Notes: generated by a model not told the origin, from the sequence alone. A stretch of DNA of 64,000 nucleotides from Ceriagrion tenellum (GCA_963169105.1 OY720637.1:33413925-33477924); one strand, 5' to 3'. Shown: positions 24,055-35,165, counted from the first letter of the stretch. Made by a program: numbers and translations.

Positions 24055-25070
24055 GGTCGTTCTAGATCTAAGTTTGTTTGACTGCAACCCTCCACCCTTC
24101 CCTATCTAATGCTAGTTCCCTTACCTCCTGATATCTCTTCCTATGTACCTTCCTCTTAATTTGGTCCATGAACTTATTTTTGGGTCTTTCTCTGGAGACT
24201 TTTCCCTCAATTTTACCTTCAATTGTGTTCTTCACAAACCCATTGTGTCTCAGGGTGCGTCCAATCCATCTTGTTCTTCTTTTCAGTATGGTGTCCCATA
24301 TGGTACTCTCCTCTTCTATTCTTCAGTATACTTCATAATTTCTTATATTTTCCGTCCATTTTATCTTCAGCATCGTCCTCCAGCACCAGGTTTCAAAGAC
24401 TTCTAGTTAATTACGGTCAGCTTTTCCAATGGTGCTTGCTTCCGATCCACAGAGTGCCATGCTCTACGCTAATGATTTCACATTATTATTATTATTACTA
24501 TGTATTCTACCGGTAAAGGTAGGTTTTGCTGAATGTCAAAGAATCTCCTCTCGGTATTTAAACATTCAGGGTACGCACACACATATAGTTTCCAATTTTT
24601 TAGCCCTATCCTCTTTCAGCACAGCAGCTGTCTTTTTACCATGAACGCATTCTCAGCTTAGGCTATTCTTCGCTTGATGTCCTTTACACTTCTTACCATT
24701 TTATGGTACTATGGTCCCATATTATGGTACGAAGGAATCCAGTTTCTCTAATTTCTTTGTTCTCAGTGTGACTTCTGCATTCAGCTTTTTTATTCCTCAT
24801 ACTTGGAGTTTAGTCTTTGTATTGTTTATTTTCACGTTATATCCTTGGAGGACCTGGTACATGACGTTTAGTGACCTTTGAAGATGACCATGACTTCCAG
24901 CTATGAATGCGATATCATCTGCGAAGTGGAGCATGTTTATTTCTTCTCCGTTTATCTTTATTCCGCTCCGTCCAAATTCTTGCACTTCTCTTACAGCCTC
25001 CTCCTAGAACAGCCTGAACAGTGCTGGAGAGAGGTTTCATCCTAGCTGTACCCCTTTGTTAACTGTCCAA
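24055..25070 (-). pseudogene. LINE reverse transcriptase, family 1, minus-strand copy
   Basis: The minus-strand ORF 24985-24797 encodes GIKINGEEINMLHFADDIAF with an intact FADD catalytic pair, then VKINNTKTK. Further down the strand (24475-24060) the family 1 C-terminal region is readable in pieces. The plus-strand ORFs 24143-24516 are its antisense. An antisense family H tail interrupts it at 24493-24600. Confidence 0.85.
24493..24600 (-). mobile_element. Family H LINE 3'-terminal fragment nested in a family 1 LINE
   Basis: GTATTCTACCGGTAAAGGTA and GAATCTCCTCTCGGTATTTA are the family H 3' terminus (read on the minus strand), here only about 100 bp, preceded by an (ATT)n run at 24482-24500. 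Confidence 0.7.
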
Positions 25071-25079
25071 ACCTGGGAC

Positions 25080-25630
25080 TAGATATTTAATTGTCAAAAA
25101 ATTACGTATTTCATGAATAAGAAAAAATTATTTACTACCAAAGTTGAGAGGGATAAGAACATTATAATGGAGTGCTAGTAACGTCCGCCATCGTAAGGCA
25201 TTTGGAAAATGGCGTTACAGAAAAGATCTATTTTTTTCATCTTCACATTAACTTCACAAGAGTTAAATTGATAAGTGCAACTGAAAAAATACTCATTTCA
25301 TTGCAAGAGGAATTTAATCTTGAACACAATATTAAACCATTTTAAAAATAAATAGAGATGGTGGCGAAGATAAAACTTTTGATTTGCATATCCTTCATGT
25401 TATCGTGGATTACCCTTTCCAATGGTAATTTTGGAAGGATCATCAGGAATTGCGATTTGTAGAAAATTAAACGTCGTTTTAGAATTTAGAAAAAGTAAAA
25501 TGTTAACGTAGTTTTAGTATCAAAAATACGGCACTCCAAAGATCGATTCGGACTATAAATTATCCTCAAAGAGAATAGATCCCACAATCAATCGGAGTAC
25601 GTCAAAAGAGCTTCACAGAAACACATTTTC
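25080..25630. other. No gene recognised
   Basis: AT-rich spacer without supported ORFs or family members. Confidence 0.55.
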
Positions 25631-25634
25631 TTAA

Positions 25635-26690
25635 CCCATTTATGTCCACTAATTTTTTCATATGAAAATTAGATATTTTACTTTTTCTAGACTATATGTG
25701 CTTCTAGATACTAGGAAAAATGTTGAAAAAATTCCTGAAGTATTTGTTTTAAAATTATGACGTGGGTCATTTTTGACCCACTGGGCAATGGTGATCACAT
25801 TTTGGGATAAGGACTTTCAGGTTGTTTTCAAGAATTTCTGTGCTCATTATGCTTAGCTGTTTTATGATTTCCAACCTGTATTTATTTGTTTTTGCAGTGA
25901 AATTTAATATAACTTCCAATATCTTTTACGACTGGATCTCAAAGGGGCAAATATTATGGTACCCCTAAAAGCAGTAATCGTTCAAAGCAACTAATGTTCC
26001 CTTATCTTATAAAGCAGGAGTTACGTATAGGATCCAGACTGAGGCAAATCTGTAGGCGCGGGAATAACGCAAAGTCTTCGGAGCAATCGGATAGTGAAAC
26101 AGAAGAAGACTGAGAGCGCTCGTCCTCGTGGCTTCGGAGATGTGTAGGATCGGTAGCTTGCCAGTGACACGTTGGCAAGTGCCCAGGTGCATGCAGGGGA
26201 ATAAACAACTCACTGAGAGACGCCGAGAAGGGAAAGGTAATCCCTGCAAACTGCGACATTGAAACATAAAATTCTCTCTCGCTTCTTCCTCCAAGAACGT
26301 GTCTAGTGGCTCTCCAGCAGCCTTCAATTAATCGCCTGACGACGCTATGCCGTCCCGCGGATGGACATCAGCACCTTCTTGTCCGACATCCCTACTCCGC
26401 CATCGATCGGGCCGTACCCTCGCCATCTGCCAGCCTTTGAGCTGTTCTACGGTGGCTTCGATGCCTTTAAATTCAATGTCTGTCTACTTAGAGAAAAAAA
26501 TCCTTCATCTGATATTAGCAACAATATTATGTGACAAATTATTAAAAGTTTTGCAGTCGATATTCACAAACGATTGTTCTAAATTAGCGACGCTCTTAGC
26601 TGTAGTAGCTGATTCATTCATATGCCTCAATAGCATGTTTCTGAATCTGCCAAGTGGTGCTCACACCATATTTTGCATGTTCCTTGAATG
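25635..26690 (+). mobile_element. Probable piggyBac-like transposon end with degenerate ORF
   Basis: TTAA (25631-25634) is followed by CCCATTTATGTCC. Inside the end is the self-complementary GTGGGTCATTTTTGACCCAC (25763-25782), a subterminal feature common in piggyBac elements. Downstream, a plus-strand frame near 26030-26100 encodes an acidic NAKSSEQSDSETEED stretch like the N-termini of piggyBac transposases, then stops. No catalytic DDD domain was found and no right-hand end was located. Plus ORF 26347-26691 is unassigned. Confidence 0.5.
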
Positions 26691-26880
26691 ACTCTTGTGT
26701 CTCGTTTACATAGTTACATTATAGATTAATCTAGTAATTTCTGTAGCATTTGTAGCATACCGATATCATGGTGCTTGTTGGTGAAAGTAAATATCTTCAC
26801 TGTAGTTCATGTTGGTGATAGGTCAACCCATATCAAACACTCTTGTTGTGGCTCGCAGGGTCATAAGTAGATGAATATTT
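26620..26880 (+). repeat. Family E repeat, copy 1 (LINE 3'-UTR-like)
   Basis: Shares about 230 bp with 35255-35480: 'ctcacaccatattttgcatg', 'atgactcttgtgtc', 'tttctgtagcatttgtagca', 'ggtgaaagtaaat'. It ends GGCTCGCAGGGT followed by GTAGATG, the same terminal words as family D, suggesting a common LINE 3' end. Confidence 0.75.
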
Positions 26881-27225
26881 TCTGTCTTTAGCGACTTAGT
26901 AGTGTGTCTGGATTGTTAGAAGAATTGGGATGGGAATCGCTATCACAGCGTAGATTAAATTATAGTCTTAACCTCTTAACTAAATTTCAGGAAAAACATT
27001 TCTCTGACGACGTAAAAAACATACTATTAATTCGCTCTTACTATGTCTGATTAGATCGCGCCAAACAAATTAGAGAGAAAGATTATAGAACCAATAGGTA
27101 TAAAATGTCTTTTTTTTTCCGCGTACCATTCGGGACCATAACAGCCGTGATCATCGTCATGAATAGTGCGAAAAGTGAGATTAGCTAGATAGTAGATCTT
27201 TCTCTTTATATTCTCCACGTTCTTA

Positions 27226-27500
27226 TTTATACATGATGTAAATATTGATGTTCATTTTTATGCATGATATTTTGAATCTGTAGTAGAAATCTTTGTATCC
27301 TTTGCATGTTGGAACGATTGACGATAGAATGTTTCTTGGTTAGTAGATTTTTAATTGGCGCGTTGCATGTGCGGCACGATGCGCTGATGTCAATGTAGTT
27401 TCGGTGTTCTGCCGTATAATTCATGCCTGCCCGGTGTGATAGCACCCCTTGCCACACACCCTTTGGGTGGCTTGCAGGGTATGACATTGATGTAGATTAC
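27226..27500 (+). repeat. LINE-tail-like sequence ending in the D/E terminus
   Basis: Ends with CCCCTTGCCACACACCCTTT, GGCTTGCAGGGT and ATTGATGTAGATT, the consensus 3' terminus of families D and E. The body upstream is not the D coding region. The small ORFs (27227-27689) are not recognised. Confidence 0.55.
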
Positions 27501-28030
27501 CCGCTCCAGGATTTTAAAATGCCTCTACATATTTCCTCTCCTTTGCCGGAGTCCTCGTCAGGGTTGACGACAGCTGTATTTGCTCTTTATACCGATAAAT
27601 ACTCTCATCATCCATTCATTCGAGGATTCTATTATATGATTGGTAAGTTATTGGACAGCACTTATCCTAATCCGTTTTTACTCCTATAGATACCAAATTT
27701 CAACTTCCAGACTGAAATAATCCATTCTTGGGATTCTGGCCTGCTTTTTTCGATTTCAGCTCACTGTGGCGCGTGGAGAACTGCTGCAAAACAATTTTGG
27801 AATTCATGACTGCTAATGATAGAGGCCGCTTTTACACGCCAACATAATTTCGTTCTCTCCAGTCAGAAAGGCTGGGAATGCTAAACAATGCTGGCATTCA
27901 GATTTAAGACCAAGGACTGATTACCTGTATCAAGCCAATTATGAGAAATGTTAAAATGACCTGCTGTATTGATTTAAAGCTAAGTCATTGATTATTTCAT
28001 TCATTTAAGTATTGACCAGCTGATTGGTTG
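27500..28030. other. No gene recognised
   Basis: The plus-strand ORF 27423-27689 begins inside the LINE-like tail and is not a known protein. The remainder is unique sequence. Confidence 0.5.
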
Positions 28031-28039
28031 ATTTTTGGG

Positions 28040-28390
28040 CAGTACATACCTACTTATCCCAAACTGTTTTCACTCTTATGGATGTCCCACCATAACATCC
28101 CTCTTGAATTCCTCATATCGTCCCCCTCTTCTTAATTGGTCTAGCATACCTAACTCTTCCTTCCTCTACCGCGTTTCTCCAGTTTTCTCCCCTCTATTAC
28201 CCTCTTCAACATTCCCTGTCCATTCAATACGTCCTCCATGCATCTCTTCCGCCTCCCCTATTAGCCTTTCCTGCGCTCCAACCATGTACAATACTTCCTC
28301 GTTTGTCCCTATCACCACCCAGCCCACCCTCTCCATCCTCCTCCACACCCAATTTTCAAACTCTCTTCTCCATCTACATACTACCCTGCG
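28040..28390 (-). pseudogene. LINE C-terminal piece, family J, copy 2
   Basis: Minus-strand reading gives a MWRRMERVGWVVIGTNEEV frame, then, after a stop, LGMLDQLRRGGRYEEFKRDV. This parallels the minus-strand piece at 19.96-20.2 kb. The plus-strand 129-aa ORF 28035-28424 is its antisense. Confidence 0.65.
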
Positions 28391-28620
28391 AGCCGCCGCA
28401 TATGCGAGTAGCAGGGGGTGTTAGAACACCAGCCGAGTAACGACATGAGGGACAAAGTTTTGGGGGGTGATATAGTGACATTTACTGTAGACGTGTATTT
28501 AGTGGAGGTTATATTTTATTGTGGTCGCTTATTTTGTGAGGAAATAACGATTTTTTGTAGCTATATGTTCGGCAATGTATCTTTCTTAATCAAATCCTTC
28601 TTATATAGTAGGGTATCTAC
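28388..28620 (-). mobile_element. Family D LINE 3' end, copy 1
   Basis: The plus strand reads CCCTGCGAGCCGCCGCATAT, GGGGGTGTTAGAACACCAGC, 'gtatttagtggagg' and 'ttgtggtcgctta', i.e. the reverse complement of the family D terminus. Confidence 0.8.
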
Positions 28621-28629
28621 AAATGATAG

Positions 28630-30240
28630 AGCATAGTAGTAATATATACATATTTAACAAATATATTTAGTATTTTTAAGTGAGAATGGAGTAATTAAAG
28701 AACCGACAAAAAGTAATGCAGGGTGATAGAAACAGAAATGTAAATTTAAACAATCTAAATAGAATATTTCCACACTCTTTGATCGCACACCTATCGTAAT
28801 TAGGGACATTATTCGCTTATTAAAAGGTTTTCTCCCATTATATGCATTTTAAGTTCTCAAGTACCAATGGTGCAAGTACCAATGTATTAACCTACATAAA
28901 CAGCCAGTTGAAAGATTGATTCCGTTAGATAAAGGTGTCTTCGTCCTTGCTAAACGCATTACTGAAGTCTGAATGACTTAAACGCTTTCTAAAATCAACC
29001 AGCTATTCGCATATCTGTGCAAGAAAATCGTAGTTATACCATTCCATCTTGTGCTTTAATTCAACCAATATTTAGCACATTCTTTTTCATCTGCAAATGT
29101 ATAGCACCATACCCTAGCAATCTAGAGCTAAATCTACCGTTATCTTAAGAGTGAAGACAAAGGTATGATAGTGTATTCACGCAAAAGGGTATAACTTACT
29201 CGTAATATCGGCAATGGATAATAGGGCTACTCGATGAAGACCATAACATCGTCTTCACCTTTGGATACGGCGGCGAGAATGAATAATTTAATTTCTTCAA
29301 TTTGGAGTTCGAGGAGAGTTAATCATGGAAATACGCCGGGAAAGCGTCAATTCTTTCAGCATGCATCCTTCGTAGACTTTTTTTAGCCACATCAAAAGAA
29401 TGTCCCTTTTTATAAAAAATATGACTCGATAAAATACCTTGTGGAGGTCCTCATTAAGTTCACCCCTGGAAATATTGCGTTTTTTCTCTCTCTTTAACCT
29501 CTCCTGCACCACCTGTTCGATTTTTTATACGTCGACCCCTGAAAATAGCCTGCCTTTATGTACGAAGAAATTTTCTTCGCCATGCGCCTTCTTGACTTCA
29601 TGAGTGATGGGCATCAAAAGGACTATAAATAGAACCATTTGATGAAAGAGCTTAGCGGAATGAGAGCGCAAACCGTGCATCAACAGGATTAAGAGATCAA
29701 GCGGATGAACGCTGGAGAGCCGTGATTCGACGGGATGTGACATGAAATGATTTTAATATTGGTTAATTTTGACCATTTTATACGTATGAATGAATACAAA
29801 CAACTCATCCCGCCAACAGTGAGTGTGTGTATTCGACCGTATGCTAGACTAAAGAACAGCAATAGCACACAGACTTGCATATGCCTTCAATAAATTGACA
29901 GAATTTCAGGTATGAAAACACCATGGGAGGCAAGTTCGTCCCTCACGATGTAAAGTAAATAACCATACCCGATTATTAGCTCATACAGTATATATTAGAT
30001 TCCCCTCTTCAATCAGTGCAAGGCAAAACATAACTCAATAGAACAGGACACTGCGACGCATTTGCACATCTAAAACTGGTAGGATTAAACTCTCATCGTA
30101 TTTAAGAAAAACAGTTCATCCAGCAGAAAGCCACTCACTGAAGGAATATACTTTACGATCAAGAAAAATAAGGTAAATACCTTAATAAGAATCCCCAAGG
30201 CTATTCAGTTTCCCGATGAAAGAGTGAACTCTCCATACCA
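28630..30240. other. No gene recognised
   Basis: Unique AT-rich DNA. The minus-strand ORFs 29297-29512, 29525-29743 and 29689-29880 have no recognised motif. No repeat family of this window was detected. Confidence 0.55.
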
Positions 30241-30244
30241 ACTC

Positions 30245-30710
30245 AAAATATGTAAAATGCAAAAGAAAATTAACGAACGCGGAATAAACGTAAACTGATG
30301 AAACGAGGACCGTCACATAAGTCTCACATTTAGACGCCTTTATCCTGAATCATTTCATGTTTATTTTCCCCCGACCAGCCATCCAGGACGATCGGCCATG
30401 ACAATAACACACGCAACGATTCACAGCTGACAGGTTCACTGTTCAATGCACGTCACATCATACGACCCTCCATCTGGACCTCTATAAATACACCATTGTC
30501 TCACCCAATACCCTTTCACTTTGTCTCCGCCCAAAACAATCCCGACTAATGCAAATAAAGGCAAAGTTTTCGACAGATAATTAATTCATACCCCATACGA
30601 AGAGGGAATTAAATTAACGTGGAGCAAGTTATTTCCTTGCAGACGATACAAATAAGATTAGATGAGTAAATATAATTTTTAAACCAATAATTATAATTTA
30701 CTTATCTTCC
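30245..30710 (+). promoter_or_regulatory. TATA module, family G, copy 1
   Basis: CGTCACATCA (30451-30460) lies exactly 32 bases upstream of TATAAATA (30483-30490). It is followed by an initiator-like TTTCACT at 30515-30520. The CGTCA word is a CRE half-site. The same arrangement recurs at 33.26 and 34.08 kb, and copies 1 and 2 are similar for about 200 bp downstream. No ORF follows, so the product, if any, would be non-coding or spliced. Confidence 0.55.
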
Positions 30711-30711
30711 A

Positions 30712-30883
30712 AAGTATTCCACCGGTTAAGGTAAGTTTTGTTGAATGTCAGAGAATCTCTTCCCTGTTTTCTACACATTCAGGGGCCTATCTCCCTCTAG
30801 TATATCCTTTTTCGCCTCTATATAAGATCTACCCATCTTCATCCTGTCCATGAAACCCATTCTCTTTCTTCCTTTACCCCACA
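30712..30883 (-). mobile_element. Family H LINE 3' fragment, copy 4
   Basis: AAAGTATTCCACCGGTTAAG and then the 'gaatctcttccctgttttct' block and TCATCCTGTCCATGAAACCC on the plus strand: the antisense of the family H 3' end, about 170 bp, truncated after the 'ttcctttacccc' block. Confidence 0.8.
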
Positions 30884-31090
30884 ATAGGACTATTAAAAGG
30901 TTAAGATTGGCTCATCAGAGCCAACAAAAAACTTAGAGATATATTCATCACCCAATATTATACAGATTCTATATTATAGCTGTAATTCAATCAAAACGTC
31001 TGAGATGGGCCGGCCACATCTATAGACGTGAAAGAAACACTATGCCGAAAGACATTTTAACAGGAAGATCCGTAGGGTCCTAGGCCGTAG
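30884..31090 (+). pseudogene. LINE C-terminal fragment (RLRWAGHIYR type)
   Basis: The plus strand encodes AVIQSKRLRWAGHIYRRE, the conserved LINE block 'IRSKRLRWAGHV.RM', then MPKDILTGRS before a stop. Too short for clade assignment. Confidence 0.75.
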
Positions 31091-31174
31091 AGTAGTAGAA
31101 TAATATCTCCATTTTCGTCGCACTAACTGCAGAACTACTCCTCTTAATTGGGCCAAGAGCGCATTTTAAACGAC

Positions 31175-31620
31175 ATAATACGCCGCGAGCATTTGGAAAA
31201 CTGGTCATAAAGGTTTAACAAAAAAATTAACAACATACAAAGAAAATCAGTACGCTTCGTCAAAAACTGCTACGAACGAACACATAGTGTTACACAACTG
31301 TTACAGGGATTAAGGGGGGAGCCTCTAGAGACTCGGAGCTGCACGCCAGGCTTTGGCTGCTTGAGATATTCAGAACTGGTGTTTCAGAGTGATACAGGTC
31401 TCACAGATGCGATAAAATAAGAGAAATACTCTGCGGAACAGAAAGGTACAAAAACTCGTTCTTTCCGCGCACAATAAGCGACCACAATAAAAACTGAGCT
31501 CCTCTAAATACACTCCCATTGTAAATGTCACCATTTCACCTCCAAAAGTTTGACATCTTTACACGGTTGGTGACCTACCACCCCCTGCCACACACCCATG
31601 CGGCGGCTCGCAGGGTATTA
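31175..31620 (+). pseudogene. Family D LINE 3' end, copy 2
   Basis: Encodes LTKKINNIQRKSVRFVKNCY and then a QLLQGLRGEPLETR block, the conserved C-terminal part of CR1/Jockey-type LINEs ('IQRKAARFV...WE.L..RR'), with stops and frame changes. A NSFFPRTI-like block precedes the untranslated tail, which ends CACACCCATGCGGCGGCTCG and CAGGGT. It is 5' truncated and shows the 'GTGACCTACCACC' subfamily variant. Confidence 0.85.
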
Positions 31621-31985
31621 TTTAGATTTCTACAATTTCAGGGGACCTATCTCCCTCTAGTATATCCTTTTTCGCCTCTGCATACGATCTATCCTGTTTC
31701 ATCCCGTCCACGAAACCTATTCTCTTTCTCCCCTTCCCCGCTTGCCCAACATCCTTCCCTCTATCACACTCTTCAGCAACCCATTACCCTTTACTACTTC
31801 CTTCAGCCATCTACCCTGCCTATCCCGAATTCATTCAAAAGCTTCCTTTCCTCGCCCACCATCTCAAGTACTTCCACGTTAGTCTTCCTCTCTGTCCACT
31901 TCACTTTTCCAATCCTTCACCACAGTCAAATCTCAAATGCTGGCAGCCAATTTTCGTCCTCCTTTCTGATGATCCACGTTTGTAA
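31618..31985 (-). pseudogene. Family H LINE piece, copy 5
   Basis: Directly abuts the D tail. Plus-strand blocks 'cagggg-cctatctccctc', 'ccgcttgcccaacatccttc' and 'cctttcctcgcccaccatct' are the antisense of the family H C-terminal coding region. ORF 31525-32040 is a shadow spanning D and H. Confidence 0.8.
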
Positions 31986-33510
31986 AATATATATAATGCA
32001 TAAGAAAATGAACCAATGCGGCATAAACTGCCACAGCTAAGATCGTAAAATAAATCTCCAATCCGGATGCGTTTATCCCAGGACATTCCCTGTTTTTTTA
32101 TTACATTCCCCTGACCAGACAAAATGTGATACTGATTATGTGATTAATGTTCGCCAATTACGCCGGGAGAAGAAAATCTGATCGATCGGCAGTTGTGCGG
32201 TATTCCACTCGGGAGAGAAAAATGTTGCTCGATGATTGGGAAAGTGGCCTCCGTAAAAGAAGACGTCGCGAATAGCATATAATAACATTAATTTTCTCCT
32301 TCACAACTCACCTCTCCAACCTACGCAAATTAGTTTCTGTTTCAGCTCTTTAAAATTAGCCTTCAAGTATTAATGCATTTTACTTGCCTCAACAGCGGAA
32401 GTTACACTGCCTTACTGTCAGACAGGCTAAACAGCACTTGAGAGGAATAGGACGATTGCTCGACCGAAATCCTACCGCGGCTAACAAATTTAATTTCTTT
32501 AATCGACAGAGCCAAGCTGGCTGTGCGATTTAAACTGATTATTAAAAGTATACATTAGTTTTTTAAGTATCATATAATGATTAATTTTTGCAAAAATGCA
32601 GATACCCTCCCACCCGTCCATATCTAAGTTCATGCAATGATGTGGCGTACTGTATCCCTTCTGATTAATACTAATGAATTATAGACAGAGAATAGCCTCT
32701 TTCCGTTTGGAGTAAATGAAACACGATTAGGATATAGTTACTCTCGTGCAGCATCTCTCGAGCCCCGCTGAAAATTTCCATTAAGTCATACCATTGAGCA
32801 ATTTAAGTGCATAAATATTCTTTTGCACATTAACAAAACCGCTGATATTGTAGTCACTTCACGCTGAAAATGCTTATGTTCGCCAATTACGCCGGGAAAA
32901 GAAAATGTGATCGACCGACAGTTTTGTGGTATTCCACTCGGGAGAGAAAAATGTTGCTCGATGATTTGGAAAGTGGCCTGCGTAAAAGAAGACGTCGCGA
33001 ATAGCATATAATTCCATCTCGTCCGTGCGTGTCGAATGCGGCCAATAAAACGTATTTATATCTACTTGTAGTAATACATGATTATAATTCCTTTTATTTT
33101 CAATTAATTGAAATCACACTTTTTCCATAAAATAGGAATCCAGTCTACGGTCAAAAGATGAACTTGACCTGTCTGTCCTGTCCTGTCGGCCTGACCTGTC
33201 GGCCGTGAAAAAAACATGGAATGATGCACACAGACGGTCATTTCACTGTTCGATGCACGTCACATCATACAACAACTCATCTGGACTTCTATAAATACAG
33301 CATCGTCTCATCCAATATCCTTTCACTTTGTCTCCACTTAAAACCATCCCGAATAGTAAAATTACAGGCTACGCTTTCAGCATATAATAATTCATGCCTC
33401 ATACGAACAGAAAATTAAATTAACCAGGAGCAAGTCATTCCCTCGAGGACGACAAAAACAAGATGAAGTGCGCAAATATAATTATTAAATCCATACATTT
33501 AATCTTCTTA
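31985..33510 (+). promoter_or_regulatory. TATA module, family G, copy 2, interrupted by family F
   Basis: The upstream part 31985-32120 resembles 30250-30390 ('aatgcataagaaaatgaacc', 'gcgtttatcc', 'cccctgaccag'). After the F insertion, the core resumes at about 33130: CGTCACATCA (33258-33267), TATAAATA (33290-33297), again 32 bases apart, then an initiator-like TTTCACT. The downstream 200 bp is similar to copy 1. Confidence 0.55.
32148..33012 (+). repeat. Family F copy 2 within a partial tandem duplication
   Basis: The F body (about 32290-32876) is bracketed by 136-bp near-identical direct repeats, 32148-32283 and 32877-33012 (both start TGTTCGCCAATTACGCCGGG and end AATAGCATATAAT). The first 30 bases of each repeat equal the end of F as seen in copy 1. 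The simplest reading is a tandem duplication of F plus 105 bp of flank, with the first F reduced to its end. Confidence 0.8.
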
Positions 33511-33958
33511 TCATCGTAGGATAAGGCATTTTGTTATTGAAAATATGAATGCAGTAAGATAACAATTGCCTATCAAGGGATGATGGGTGAACAAATTAAC
33601 TTTCCGTATATGAGGAGTTTTAAATCATAAAAATATTACCCCTGATTCCAGAGTAAACTATTGGCAGAGGTTAATTTAACTGTATCAGGCTGGACTTGGT
33701 GGAAGTCGTCTATATTCATGCAGAATAAAATACGGTAATCTCCCACAGATTTATTTACTGGCACGACGCGTGTCACCATACTGTGGCATAATCCTATGCT
33801 CCAGTGTGGTGTTAAGATTACCAAGTGTTTTTATTCAGCATGAATATTCATAGAGCATAAATATACACTTTGTTTGAAGGCAGGAAGTTTGAGAAATTAC
33901 CTTAGTCTTTTCAGTAGCAAGAGTCCATGGTTAGCTCTTGACTGGGACTCAAAACATA
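33510..33958. other. No gene recognised
   Basis: Unique AT-rich sequence between TATA modules 2 and 3. The minus-strand ORF 33636-33824 is unassigned. Confidence 0.5.
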
Positions 33959-33959
33959 C

Positions 33960-34150
33960 AGGTTTGGACGAGTTAATTCCATGACATTTATTTTACTTTC
34001 CAATGAACCGACAGCCAAGATTATCGGCCGTAAACTAACCAACGGAAAATGCACAGCCGGCCAGTTCGCCGGTCGAAGTGCGTCACATCAAGCAGTCCTG
34101 CATTTGGACCTCTATAAATACTCCAGCCTCTCTCCTCAGATGTGATGTTC
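33960..34150 (+). promoter_or_regulatory. TATA module, family G, copy 3
   Basis: CGTCACATCA (34081-34090), then TATAAATA (34113-34120), the third occurrence of the 32-base spacing, preceded by GGCCG words as in the other copies. A TCAGA initiator-like site lies at 34136-34140. Downstream sequence differs from copies 1 and 2 and is GC-richer. Confidence 0.55.
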
Positions 34151-34218
34151 GCCCCCTATCTAAACAACAGTAGCCTTCGCTTCAGAACCACACGCCAGGG
34201 AACCTAGTTGGGGACCCC

Positions 34219-34232
34219 GTTGCCATGGCGAC
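34219..34232. promoter_or_regulatory. RFX X-box-like site
   Basis: GTTGCCATGGCGAC matches the two half-sites of the X-box bound by RFX factors (GTNRCC, short spacer, RGYAAC) with a single departure in the second half. It lies about 100 bases downstream of TATA module 3 in a short GC-rich block. Confidence 0.4.
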
Positions 34233-34640
34233 GCGACCGCCAATCCCGGCACGATTTCGCAACATGGACACGATAGGCAAAGAGTAATCCCGTGAGAAAG
34301 AGTCTCTCTCTCCATCGTACAGCTTCCGATCTCTTTAGTGAAAAGACCAAAATACACACAAGCGTCCCTCTGGCACTCTCAATCCCTTAATCCCTTTTAA
34401 CCAACTTACCCTTTCCTTTCCCCCGAAACCCCCCAAAATCGATACTCATTTCCCACCCATGAATATTCTCGCCACATCCTCACGCTTTCCTAGAAAAACA
34501 TTTTCCCCGTTCACGCCTCGGAAACAAATTGGAAACGATGCGGGGATGTATAGTCCCAATTTACCGAGGTTCCAGATGATACAATATATAAGGGAAATAG
34601 ACTGTAGAACACAAAGGTTTAAAATGTCGTTTTCCCCGTG

Positions 34641-35165
34641 ATCGATAATTCTGACAGCTCTGTTATGGTTGGAGTCACATCGGGTGTTCCTCAAGGAAGC
34701 GTGATTGGCCCTCTTTTATTCATTATTCATATTAATGACCAAAGTTCTCGAGTTAGCAGCTAATTATTATTATATTATATTAAAATTAATTGCAGGCAAT
34801 ACAGTTATCTACCCAGTAATAAGCGAAGACGCAGACTAAGAAGTTCTGTGATAAGACCTTAACAACGTTCATTCGTGGAGCCATGAGCGGGGGCTAGAAT
34901 TAAATCTTAGTAAATGCACCATAGCTCACTTCCTACGAAAATCATCACACAAATGCCATACCTGCACTAGGTCAAGAACTCGATCTTTCCACGCACAATA
35001 AGCGATCACAATAAAAACTGAGCTTCCCTAAATACACTCCCATAATACACGTCACCATTTCTCCCTCCAAAACCTTATCCCTTACATCTTTATGCAGCTG
35101 GTGTCCTAACACCTTCTGCCACACGCCCATGCGGCAGCTCGCAGGGTAGTATGTTGATGAATATG
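34641..35165 (+). pseudogene. Family D LINE, copy 3: RT core joined to 3' tail
   Basis: The plus strand encodes TSGVPQGSVIGPLLFIIHIN, the diagnostic RT motif B region of CR1/Jockey/L2-type LINEs. An AT-rich insertion and then KLIAGNTVIY follow, where K-LFADDTVIY is expected, so both catalytic aspartates are lost. RGLELNLSKCTIAHF follows. It then jumps at about 34970 straight into the family D tail (TTTCCACGCACAATAAGCGA to GCAGGGT at about 35142). The region between RT and tail is deleted. Confidence 0.85.

Noticed and set aside
24143..24516. Plus-strand ORFs rich in Phe, Ser and Leu that look membrane-like
   Set aside because: Antisense of the family 1 LINE C-terminus; the same hydrophobic look appears opposite every other copy of that LINE (790-1099, 44279-44714, 47580-47938).
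31525..32040. 171-aa plus-strand ORF, one of the longest in the window
   Set aside because: It spans the join of a family D tail and an antisense family H piece; composition and position are those of a chance frame across two repeats.
32148..33012. 136-bp direct repeats as LTRs of a small LTR/TRIM element
   Set aside because: No TG...CA ends, primer-binding site or polypurine tract, and the repeats contain the end of family F, which is better explained by tandem duplication.
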